From Bacteroidota bacterium (GTDB lineage Bacteria > Bacteroidota > Bacteroidia > Flavobacteriales_E > Vicingaceae), in the NCBI GenBank assembly GCA_013112545.1, contig JABFGJ010000001.1:558001-622000 (forward strand): 64,000 bases of DNA, written 5' to 3'. A program made the translations under genes and the position numbers. The first letter of the stretch is position 1; each line of letters opens with the position of its first letter. This document shows positions 56,901 to 63,654 of the stretch, piece after piece. The notes beneath the pieces are model-generated. The model made no database searches. It saw only the letters and a program-made list of their open reading frames with translations, and was not told the origin of the DNA.

Positions 56901-59900
56901 CCCTTTGTTAGGTTAGCAACAGAATCATTAAAGATAACTCCTGTTCCTATTTGCCAATTATAAGTATATGGTTCAAGCCCCTTGGTTGCTAATACTACAG
57001 CATAGCCATCATTTCCAGGGTTACAGGACTCATCTTCAGTGTCCATGTGAACTTCAATAGGGGATTCTTCAAGGACATTATAAGTTTTAACTTCACTACA
57101 GTTATTTCCATCAGTAATAGTCACTTTATAAATTCCTTGTATAAGGTTGTTTCTATCTTCGGTATTTGCATTATTATTCCAATGAAAAGTAAGGGGTTGC
57201 ACTCCACCAATAATAGTTAAGTCAATTATTCCATCAGATCCACCATTACAACTAGGCCGGGTTATAGTGTCTCGTACTGTGAATGGAGCAACCTTGTTGA
57301 TTTCATATGTTTCAACAACTGAACAATTATTCGAATCGCTTACAGTAACATTATAAATCCCTGAATTAAGGCCTGTATTTATTGAGTTCGTGGTATTACC
57401 ATTTCCCCAATTAAAGGTATAGGGACTCGTTCCTCCAATTATAAATGCACTAGCTGATCCATCATTGCCAGGAATACAATTTTCTCCTGTTGTTATGATA
57501 GTATCTACTTCTAAAACACCTGGCTCTGGGACAACTATAGTAGATATTTCTGCGCATCCAGCATTATCTGTAACAGTTATAGTGTAAGTGCCACCTACAA
57601 GATTCTTTGGGTTTGAACCTACCATCCAGCCTTTAGACCAATTATAGGTTACTGGATTCACTCCTCCAGTTGTAGAAATAAAAATTTCACCATCATTTCT
57701 ACCATTACAAGTTACACCTATTACAGAGTCAGTAATTGCAAGCGCAGAATAATTTTGAATTGTAAAAGGGACTGAAATGCTACAACCATTAGCGTCTTCA
57801 ATAAGAACTGAGTAGGTGTTGGCTTGAAGCCCAATTATAAAATTTAAGCTATTAGCTAGCTTTGTTGGCCAAGTGTATGTGTATGGTGATTGACCTCCAC
57901 TTGTAGTTGCAGTTGCTGATCCTATTCCCGATAAGCAAGTGTCTTTTCTAGTTGATATTGTTGCTGTTAAAGCATTTGGTTCGCTAATCGTATAGTTTAG
58001 TATTGTGTCGCAACCATTGGCATCAGCAATAGTAACACTATAATTACCCATGCATAGATTTGGATTTATTGGGGTATTTCCAATTGCATTACTCCAAGTG
58101 TAAGTCAATGGTAATGAGCCTCCTGTGATGTTTTGAATTTCAATGTAGCCGTCGCATAAACCATTGCATGAAACCTGCTCGATTGAATCAGTAAAGGTAT
58201 AATTTACAGAACCATCTAAAATGGTGTATGTAGATACAGAATCACAACCTAAAGCATCACTAATAGTTAAAGTATAATTCCCCGGACATAAATTTGAAGC
58301 AATTGGTCCTGTAACACCATTTGACCAATTGTAAGTAACCACTGGACTACCGCCAGTTAAATTCTTAATTTCTATATAACCATCACATGAACCTCCGCAT
58401 GAAGTACTCACTAGAGAATCTCTATAGGAATAGGCTGGACTTCCAGCATTTATTGTAAAACTTGTTACGGTATCACATCCATTTTCATCGAATACTGTAA
58501 GTGAGTATGTACCAGATGTCAGGTTGTTTATTGTACTTGTTGTTCCGTTTGTTTGAGCAGGGCTTGTTGTTGACCACTCAAACGTGTAAGTACTTCCAGT
58601 ACCTCCAATTGGGGTAGAAGTGGCAGAACCATTTCCAGTATTATTACAAGTTTCATCTGTTTTAGAAAAAACAGGGTCAACTTTTGTTAACGGTTGTCCT
58701 ACTGTTACAGTCCTTGTTTCAAAACATTGATTTGCATCCTCGATTGTCACTGTATATGAACCAGCAAGTAGATTTTGATTATTAATTCCAACAAATCCAT
58801 TTGACCAAGTGTAAGTAATTGGGGCTACTCCACCAATTGCAGCTACAATTGCAGAACCAGAGTTTTCTCCAAAACATTGAGCGTCAAATGCCGTTGCACC
58901 TATTACTATAAGCGGAGTAGTAGGAGTCAACAAAACATTATCTGTAGCAACACAGCCATTTGCATCTGTAACAGTTACAGTATGTAAGCCAGGTGCTAAT
59001 CCATTAACTGTTTTAGTAGTTTGTGCAGTGCCACTCCACGCGTAAGTATATGGACTAGTCCCACCAGATTCGTTAGCAGTTAATTTACCATCATTCGTTC
59101 CACTACATGGTCGTTTATCTAGATTGAGATTTACAGCTAGCAATGCAGGTTCAGTAATGGTTGTAGAAAACACTACGCTACAGTTATTTTGGTCAGATAT
59201 AGTTACACTATAACTTCCAGCAGTTAAGTTATCATTTAGCCCACTATTTGCAGCAGCAGGATTCCAGTTATAGGTATAAGCTCCAGTTCCTCCTACGCCT
59301 ACTACTTCTATTAAGCCATTACTTTGGCCATTACACGAAACATTTTCTTTGCGAACTAAGTTAAAATTTAGAGCATTGGCAGAGCCAATAGTAACACTTG
59401 CGCTATCTGTACAACCATTCGCATCTGTAACGGTTACGGTATAATTTCCAGCCGAAAGCCCGGTGAGAGTTGTTCCAGTCAAAGTAGATGGTGTCCAGTC
59501 AAAAGTGTAATTTGTTGTTCCTCCAGCAGCAGATATATTCGCTGTTCCATCTGCAGTACCAAAACAAGTAACATCTGTGAAACTATCTACTGTTAATACT
59601 AGTGTTTGGGGTTCAGGAATATTAAAAGACTCTATTAAGGTACACCCATTATCATCTGTAATTGTTACATCATAATTTCCACCTGCTAACCCAGTACGAG
59701 AATTAGTAAACACACCATCAGGCCAAGTGTATGTTAAAGGATTTGTTCCACCAGTGATATTTAAGGTTGCACTCCCTGTTAAATTCCCATTACAATCAAC
59801 ACCAGTAATTGTGGTGCCATTTGAAGTTAAACCAATAGCAGGCTCTGAAATATTGTATGTTTTAATGTCTTCGCATCCCGTATTATCCGATACTGTTAAT

Positions 59901-62900
59901 GTGTATGTTCCCGAAGTTAAATTTTGATTAATATTTGTAATTCCAGCTCCGTTTGACCAAGTATAAGTGTAGGGTAAATTTCCACCAGCAACGTTGACAC
60001 CTATATAACCATTATTGCCACCTTTGCAATCGACTTGATGGGTAGAGTCGGTTGTAATTACAACTGAACTTGGGGCAATTAGTATAGTGTCGGCAGTAAT
60101 TGAACATCCATTATCGTCTGTGATAGTCACGGTGTAGGTGCCTCCTCCTTTGTTGTTTATAGTTGAAGTCGTTTCACCATCAGGAGACCACAAATAAGTA
60201 TAATTACCTGCAACTGTTCCTCCACCTGCTAAAACAGTCACAACTCCATCATTGATTCCATTACACCTTGGGTTTGAAGCTAAAGTAATACTGGCAGTTA
60301 GTTGTGTTGGTTGAGAAACCACTGCTGAATCAACTTTAGTACAAGCTTTACTGTCGGTAATGGTAACAAAATATTTCCCTACAGTTAAGTTTTTAATGGT
60401 ATCTGAGTTACCTCCGTTAGACCAATTATAGTTTACAAAAACACCTGAACCACCAGATGCAGTTACATAAACTTCACCGTCATTACCACCATTACAACTA
60501 ACATTGGTAACAGTAGTGTCTGATAAGATTTCAATACCAGGGAGTATTGTAATGCTTTCAACTTTCTGACAATTGTTGCCATCAGTAACCGTAACTGTAT
60601 ATAAGCCCGCACTAAGATTACTTCTATTTTGAGCAGTTGAGCCATTATTCCAAAGGAAGGAATAATTTGGAACACTAGTGCCGCCATTCACAACAGTTGT
60701 AATTGAACCAGTAGAGCTACCAAAACAGTCAACATCTGTTTTATTTAAAGTAACCGAAAGAGCTGCTAAAGGTTGATCGATAGAAAAGGGTTCTACAATA
60801 AAACACCCATTATTATCTGTTATAGTTACATTATAATTTCCTTTGACTAAACCGCCTTCTGTAGCAGTTGTGTTAGCAGAGCCTGTTGACCATGCATAGG
60901 TGTAAGGATTAGCGCCATTTATAGGATTAGCAGTAGCAGAACCAGTGGCATCTCCAAAACATTTAACATCAACGGTGCTGACATTTGGAACAATGGCAAT
61001 TGGGTCTGTTAGTGTAATTGATTTAGTATTTGAGCAATTGTTTGCGTCGGTAACGGTAACGACATAATTTCCAGAAGGTAAGTTGGTAATGTTGGTTGAG
61101 TTGTTTACTCCATTAGACCAATCAAAAGTATAAGGTGCAGTTCCTCCGTTAGCATTGGCGGTTAATGCTCCAGTACTTGATCCAAAACAAGTTATAAAGG
61201 TAGTGTCAGAAAAAAATGGGATTAATGAGTCTGGCTCACTTACATAAGCTGAATCGATTTTAGTACAACTGGAAGAATTAGTAACTGTAACATAGTAGTA
61301 TTGATCGCCATCTAAATTAGAAATGGTGCTTGTGTAAGGAACTGAATTATCAGTTGTTCTTGCACCTGTTGACCAATCGAATGTAGTTGCTCCAGGTGTT
61401 CCACCTGTAACCGTAACTGTAATTTCTCCATCTTGAGCGTCTTTACAAGATACATCAATTACAGTAGAATCAACTTCAATTTTGGTAGGTGAAAAAACAG
61501 TTCTAGCGTCAACTATTTGACAACCTTTATTGTCCGTAACGGTGAAGCTATAACTAATTCCTGTTGGTGAGCCGAAAAGATTATTTCGATTTGGACCAAC
61601 AGTGGAACCATCACTCCAAGCATACGTATAATTTGGAGTGCCACCACCTGGATTAATGTTAATTGACCCATTATTGGATGAAAAACAGGAGGCATCACTT
61701 TTAGTTGGGTTGACTGTTAATGCAGTGGGTTGATTAATAGTAAAGGCTTCCACGCTAGTACACCCGTCTTTATCGGTTACAGTTACATCGTAATTCCCTT
61801 GAGATAAGCCATTTTCAGTGTCGGTTGTATTTGGAGAACCAGTTGACCAAGAATAGGTATAAGGAGCAGCTCCATTGATTGGACTAGAAGTTGCAGATCC
61901 CGTTGATCCACCAAAGCATTTAACATTTGAAACACTAACATTTGGGATAATTGCTACAGGGTCTGCTAAATTAATAGAAGTAAAATTTGTACAACCGTTT
62001 GCATCTACAACAGTAACGACATAATTACCAGAAGGGAGATTAGTAATATTTGTTGAATTATTAATCCCATTAGACCAATTAAAAGTATAAGGTGAGGTAC
62101 CTCCATTTGCATCAGCAGTTAAAGCACCTGAGCTAGAACCAAAACAAGCGACAAAAGTGGTGTCTGAAAAGAATGGAATGACAGAATCTGGCTCATTTAC
62201 ATAAGCCGAATCGATTTTAGTACAAACTGAAGAGTTGGTTACTGTAACATAGTAATATTGATCACCATCTAAATTTGAAATAGTGCTTGTGTAAGGAACT
62301 GTATTGTCAGTTGTTCTTGCACCTGTTGACCAATCGAATGTAGTTGTTCCAGGTGTTCCACCAGTAACCGTAACTGTAATTTCTCCATCTTGTGCATTTT
62401 TACAAGAAACATCTACCACGGTAGAGTCAACTTCAATTTTTGTTGGCGAGAAAACAGTTCTTGAGTCATTTGCTTGACATCCATTATTGTCCGTTACTGT
62501 GAATGAGTAAGTAATTCCAGTAGGTGAGCCAAATAGGTTATTTCTGATTGGGCCAGCAGTAGAACCATCATTCCAAGCATATGTATAGTTAGGAGAACCT
62601 CCATTTGGGTTTATGTTTATGGAGCCATTGTTTGATGAAAAGCAAAAAGCGTCACTTTTAGTTGGGTTGACGGTAAGGAGTGGTGGTTGACTGATTGTAA
62701 AAGATTGAACACCTTCGCAGCCTTTATCATCAATTACAGTAACTGTATAAACCCCTGCAACTAAGCCTGATTCTGTATCAGTGTTATTAGCTAAATTAGA
62801 AGACCACTTATAAGTTGTATAATTTCCAGACCCCCCTGTTGGTAATGCAGTAACAGAGCCATTAGCGTCACCAAAACATAAAAGTGACTTGTTTTGTACA

Positions 62901-63469
62901 TTAGGTAGAATAGTGTCTGGTTGAACAACAGTTGAAGAGTCAATAGCAGTACAAGCATTTCCATCTGTAATTGTAACATAATATTTTCCATCGCAAATAT
63001 TTGTAATGTTAGCTGTTGTTTGTCCATTTGCATTTGGACTCCATGTGTAAGTAAAGTTTTCATCACCGCCGCCCGCTACAACAGTTACTGAACCATCACA
63101 AACATTATAACACGATGGAGGATTATTAAAAGTAAAGCTTACAACCTGAGAGGGTTCAATAATAGTAAATGTTTTAAATCGAGTAGAGTTATCAGCATGG
63201 TCAAAAACGGTAATGGTATAATTTCCAGTTTTTAAGTTTCGAATAGTATCTCCAACATTAAAAAATTGGATAGGGTTTGTATTTACTCGTATAGTATATG
63301 GGCCTGAAGCACCAATAGTTGTTAAGCTGTTTATAACTACTAAACCATCAGTAGAGCCAAAACAAGTTGGATTTTGAGAATAAATATTTACAACACCCAC
63401 TAAACCAAATGAATTTAGTGAAAAAGTAGATAAAGAAATAAAAATAAAAAGTCTAAAAAAAACTTTCAT
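47993..63469 (-). CDS. Giant SprB-repeat surface protein (5,158 residues) with gliding-motility-type C-terminal domain
   Basis: The protein has a signal peptide (residues 1-22). I count about 63 SprB-type repeats of 70-80 residues with the pattern C-x-G-x-x-[DN]G, GG-x-x-PYTY-x-WSNG, NL-x-AG-x-Y-x-VTVTD, and GC. A Cys-poor Ig-like section follows near residues 4900-5060. The last 90 residues (PSGITPNGDGVNDKWEI to TGPITIVK) form the type B/gliding-motility sorting domain. Repeats near 263-902 are tandem duplicates; those near 1990-3900 alternate between two classes; the last 13 are rich in extra cysteine pairs. No enzyme motif is seen. It is likely a long extracellular adhesin moved or anchored by T9SS, as SprB is. 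Confidence 0.93.
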   Translation of the reverse strand: MKVFFRLFIFISLSTFSLNSFGLVGVVNIYSQNPTCFGSTDGLVVINSLTTIGASGPYTIRVNTNPIQFFNVGDTIRNLKTGNYTITVFDHADNSTRFKTFTIIEPSQVVSFTFNNPPSCYNVCDGSVTVVAGGGDENFTYTWSPNANGQTTANITNICDGKYYVTITDGNACTAIDSSTVVQPDTILPNVQNKSLLCFGDANGSVTALPTGGSGNYTTYKWSSNLANNTDTESGLVAGVYTVTVIDDKGCEGVQSFTISQPPLLTVNPTKSDAFCFSSNNGSININPNGGSPNYTYAWNDGSTAGPIRNNLFGSPTGITYSFTVTDNNGCQANDSRTVFSPTKIEVDSTVVDVSCKNAQDGEITVTVTGGTPGTTTFDWSTGARTTDNTVPYTSTISNLDGDQYYYVTVTNSSVCTKIDSAYVNEPDSVIPFFSDTTFVACFGSSSGALTADANGGTSPYTFNWSNGINNSTNITNLPSGNYVVTVVDANGCTNFTSINLADPVAIIPNVSVSNVKCFGGSTGSATSSPINGAAPYTYSWSTGSPNTTDTENGLSQGNYDVTVTDKDGCTSVEAFTINQPTALTVNPTKSDASCFSSNNGSININPGGGTPNYTYAWSDGSTVGPNRNNLFGSPTGISYSFTVTDNKGCQIVDARTVFSPTKIEVDSTVIDVSCKDAQDGEITVTVTGGTPGATTFDWSTGARTTDNSVPYTSTISNLDGDQYYYVTVTNSSSCTKIDSAYVSEPDSLIPFFSDTTFITCFGSSTGALTANANGGTAPYTFDWSNGVNNSTNITNLPSGNYVVTVTDANNCSNTKSITLTDPIAIVPNVSTVDVKCFGDATGSATANPINGANPYTYAWSTGSANTTATEGGLVKGNYNVTITDNNGCFIVEPFSIDQPLAALSVTLNKTDVDCFGSSTGSITTVVNGGTSVPNYSFLWNNGSTAQNRSNLSAGLYTVTVTDGNNCQKVESITILPGIEILSDTTVTNVSCNGGNDGEVYVTASGGSGVFVNYNWSNGGNSDTIKNLTVGKYFVTITDSKACTKVDSAVVSQPTQLTASITLASNPRCNGINDGVVTVLAGGGTVAGNYTYLWSPDGETTSTINNKGGGTYTVTITDDNGCSITADTILIAPSSVVITTDSTHQVDCKGGNNGYIGVNVAGGNLPYTYTWSNGAGITNINQNLTSGTYTLTVSDNTGCEDIKTYNISEPAIGLTSNGTTITGVDCNGNLTGSATLNITGGTNPLTYTWPDGVFTNSRTGLAGGNYDVTITDDNGCTLIESFNIPEPQTLVLTVDSFTDVTCFGTADGTANISAAGGTTNYTFDWTPSTLTGTTLTGLSAGNYTVTVTDANGCTDSASVTIGSANALNFNLVRKENVSCNGQSNGLIEVVGVGGTGAYTYNWNPAAANSGLNDNLTAGSYSVTISDQNNCSVVFSTTITEPALLAVNLNLDKRPCSGTNDGKLTANESGGTSPYTYAWSGTAQTTKTVNGLAPGLHTVTVTDANGCVATDNVLLTPTTPLIVIGATAFDAQCFGENSGSAIVAAIGGVAPITYTWSNGFVGINNQNLLAGSYTVTIEDANQCFETRTVTVGQPLTKVDPVFSKTDETCNNTGNGSATSTPIGGTGSTYTFEWSTTSPAQTNGTTSTINNLTSGTYSLTVFDENGCDTVTSFTINAGSPAYSYRDSLVSTSCGGSCDGYIEIKNLTGGSPVVTYNWSNGVTGPIASNLCPGNYTLTISDALGCDSVSTYTILDGSVNYTFTDSIEQVSCNGLCDGYIEIQNITGGSLPLTYTWSNAIGNTPINPNLCMGNYSVTIADANGCDTILNYTISEPNALTATISTRKDTCLSGIGSATATTSGGQSPYTYTWPTKLANSLNFIIGLQANTYSVLIEDANGCSISVPFTIQNYSALAITDSVIGVTCNGRNDGEIFISTTGGVNPVTYNWSKGWMVGSNPKNLVGGTYTITVTDNAGCAEISTIVVPEPGVLEVDTIITTGENCIPGNDGSASAFIIGGTSPYTFNWGNGNTTNSINTGLNSGIYNVTVSDSNNCSVVETYEINKVAPFTVRDTITRPSCNGGSDGIIDLTIIGGVQPLTFHWNNNANTEDRNNLIQGIYKVTITDGNNCSEVKTYNVLEESPIEVHMDTEDESCNPGNDGYAVVLATKGLEPYTYNWQIGTGVIFNDSVANLTKGVYSVTVTDARGCTRIQAFAIGAGSDIEGNPTLDSTSCFSSCDGTITLNPTGGTITTGYVYNWGLGLPAQATQTGLCRGNYTVTISDNASPPCTKVETYTVLSPNPITVDVVEGWESCSPGNDGAAFLTPKGGTGPYTVAAAFGTVFQGDIYLLSSGNYTITVSDINGCSTTKSINIPKSVPPTISSSFKDATCFGGSDGNIFTSATGGANPLSYDWSPSTISGANPSNVAAGTYNLVVTDRQGCTVTETFIIGEGSEITATFSITGESCSPGNDGTVTATSTSGGKGPHTFNWGSGNTSNNSNSGLATGNYTVTITDSAGCSQAIPYFINQDAPFNLTSIVTPISCNGLSDGAIDLTVTGASGTVTYLWDNGSTSEDLTNLTANTYNVTITDAGSGCIETARFNLSDPSPIVIAFTTQVETCSPGNDGSITLNPSGGTVAVPNNYTYAWDSGLPAQKNQTGLTAGNYNVTVFDDNNCSSTITITVNSATIFNLNLTTSNSTCNGLNNGGLTATNNATNPVYSWNNGLAPNKVHTGLSPGLYCVTVTDLATGCVQSECKTITEPSVINPVLATTPESCSPGNDGSVTANPTGGTGAYTYNWGSGNTSNNTLNNLTAGNYRVTISDNNNCSVVSTFTINNTAPFTVDIDSVDVTCFGLSNGKAYATVSLPGVTYLWSTGGTTDTIKNLIAGTYRLTVTDPVSGCISTGSIIVNEPAQINGGFVIVNESCSPGNDGSVTSNPIGGTGPYTYNWGAGNTTINTNNNLVAGNYNVTITDSKSCITVENYTIDNTAPFSANLDSIDVSCFGLNDGKAYVTVSTSGLTFNWSNGGNTDTIRNLTAGTYRVTVTDPGSGCVSTGSIKVNQPAQIIPQIALTPESCSPGNDGSASIISVSGGKTPYTYDWGAGNTTNNFNLNLSAGNYTYTLTDDDNCSVVNNYTINSNAAFTIDLDSVNVSCFGLADGKAYVTASDPGLTFRWSNGGITDTISNLIAGTYRVTVTDPVNGCSETASIIVNQPIQITVGLTLVAESCSPGADGSATVSTINGGIVPYTYNWGAGNTSTNSNNNLIAGNYNLTVTDASGCSIVKNYVIDNKAPFDIDLDSIDVSCFGLNDGKAYVTASIGGVTYNWSNGGVSDTIFNLTAGTYTVTVSDPVSGCIGSKSIVVNEPLQIQTIITTNPESCVPGGDGSVTAINTIGGNAPYTFNWGAGNTSNNFRNNLSAGAYMLTITDASQCSVNEPFIINSDAPFTLDLDSIDVTCNGLSDGKAYATASFVGLTYTWSNGGNTDTIRNLVAGTYTVTVSDPFSGCVETKSIVVNEPNPIVVTLATNPETCTPGNDGSVSTLTISGGTLPYTYNWGAGNTSNNFSNNLSAGTYTVTISDKNNCSVIETYTINSNAPYNVTLNAVDPTCNGFTDGKAYATVSISGVTYSWSNGGITDTIKNIGAGTYTVTVTDPISGCTETASIIVNEPAGISANIITKPASCIPGNDGSATINTVVGGKSPFVYNWGAGNTTNNSNNNLNAGAFTVTITDSKGCMGVENYIINQNAPFNLDLDSINITCFGLSNGKAYATVSKTGVTYNWSNGGNTDTISGLSAGIYTVTVTDPVSACFVVKSIRVNEPTRIILSVNKTNETCSPGNDGTASASATGGTVSANYTYNWSTGATGPNINNLAAGNYSVTVTDDNGCTTSQTFSIQGGSPILPNEFVTDETCSGNCDGSITLNPSGGTGIYTYSWNTGETTRIRTNLCGGTYTVTISDGGNCDTTISLTINSNSPLTAVVSTFDQSCTNLTVCDGEAYVTPSGGLAPYTFSWPSGTITGVTSDTAKSLCVGNYAVTISDASGCELVKNYTINGPPPIVANFNITQPACNIPNGAVTVIASGGSSSNYTFEWFNSSLTSIGNTNSINSISSGLYYVDIADGTGCFDRFSVAVSDIGSEAVTITKNDASCFGACDGQATASFVCLDPSCTIEWFNATTSTSLGITTSTANNLCAGDYYVIVTNNSGCKAIETISIGQANQFLVSANLTNPSCFGAFNGSINLNVSGGSGTYSYVWSPGPIAGQGTANASQLLAGKYTVVISDANGCDTTLTYTLTGPAQIKATFSTIDATCGQADGFINAVITGGTVIFDYDYQWFDAASVLLVGQINPNISNVAAGIYYLRVTDDNGCEETFLTTLGNTNGPTITVDSINNVTCLGDQDGAIYTTVTGANNPFTYNWLPFGHTTGDIQNLKAGSYTISVSDNLGCVAFDTATVTGPDEILVNIAYKEANCGLCNGEAKLNVTGGTAPYTYLWSNGSTLDSATALCGGVYTAVVTDAIGCSKTVNITINTTGGPTGESVSITPASCASSCDGRATVTPIGGIAPYTYLWLHNGATSNTQNNLCPGNYTLQVSDVKGCSRVVNIEINSPAAMSLQSNIIAQTCNSIPCDGSIRLDVKGGTKPYSYTWGPSALSNSNVQNGLCAGIYYLTVSDANGCQLEKTLTLPNNGNQYSTIPSITDVTCNSSCDGSLISNIGPIITGVTFQWFNDRGLAVSPINSDLINAACAGDYYLEITDITSGCKTYIDATVEEPDSILLGSSIVKNISCNGACDGEIFISTTGGNILYQYSWNDPNMDGIPVSGLCAGTYALTATDANGCTATTSVTLTDPPALTVNILSSTNLSCSSDCDASANVSASGGSSPYTFNWSGGQIGTTPNTLCFGLNTVTVTDATGCSNIATVNISATDTVVAQVPASGIVCSGDSIYLDGTIIGSTVTNFAWYIDNTSTLFTKSEDTTIYRSIGDYKFYLIASNGSCTDTSEYLVSVVSNPVVGLASSIKIFKDEIAAFKLSGTKSQYSYLWTPGFGLNDSTIAEPFAAPKKTLLYTLTVTDTTGCSFVDSILVDYTPEIKIPSGITPNGDGVNDKWEIDFLEEFPNAKVMIYNRWGALVFEQSNGYKVAWDGTYEGKALPIGTYYYVIDLNSKRFEPFTGPITIVK
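51840..57490 (-). repeat. Alternating two-class SprB repeat array (PG-x-DG units every second position)
   Basis: Repeat units 26 to 50 alternate strictly. Even units carry C-x-PG-x-DG, as in CSPGNDG, and 'NWGxGNT'-like strands. Odd units carry forms such as SCFGLxDGKAY. Seven central pairs are spaced close to 452 bases: the PG-x-DG codons recur near 55150, 54702, 54248, 53798, 53342, 52890 and 52438. Boundaries are approximate. Confidence 0.88.
60763..62677 (-). repeat. 957-base tandem duplication of four SprB units
   Basis: The segment beginning at the codon for Leu in LTVNPTKSDA (62677) recurs at 61720, exactly 957 bases (319 residues) later. Units 4-7 and 8-11 keep the same order and near-identical protein, for example SCK-AQDGEITVTVTGGTPG and DGDQYYYVTVTNSS. 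DNA differs mostly at silent positions. Confidence 0.88.
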
Positions 63470-63541
63470 AGATATATATGTTTTGTTTGCTAGTGCTGCA
63501 TCCAGAGAGCATTTTGCATCGGTTTATTGTCGTTTGTGTAA

Positions 63542-63580
63542 CTTAACAAATATAGTGAATTCTTGTTAAGAGATGTTAAG
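63542..63580 (-). promoter_or_regulatory. Regulatory region of the giant gene with TTAACA repeats
   Basis: CTTAACAA (63542-63549) and TTGTTAAG (63563-63570) form a perfect inverted repeat with a 13-base spacer. A third half-site, TGTTAAG (63574-63580), is phased 11 bases from the second. On the minus strand TATATTTG (63547-63554) is a good -7 box overlapping the first half-site. Its position is 78 bases before the start codon. No -33 TTTG is present, so activation by a bound protein is plausible. Confidence 0.5.
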
Positions 63581-63654
63581 TTCCACCTATCAATTACATA
63601 TGACGTTATGAAACTATTAAAAGTTGTTCTAAATGAAATTAAATGTGAAGTGGC

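Noticed and set aside
48771-59927. Several plus-strand open frames of 66-110 codons inside the giant gene
   Set aside because: They recur with the repeat period and are reverse-complement shadows of the SprB codons (shared VTVTVYVPA-like strings), not genes.
47993-63469. Tandem DNA repeats that could be mistaken for a CRISPR array or satellite
   Set aside because: The repeats stay in one coding frame over 15 kb, have diverged silent sites, and have no short unique spacers.
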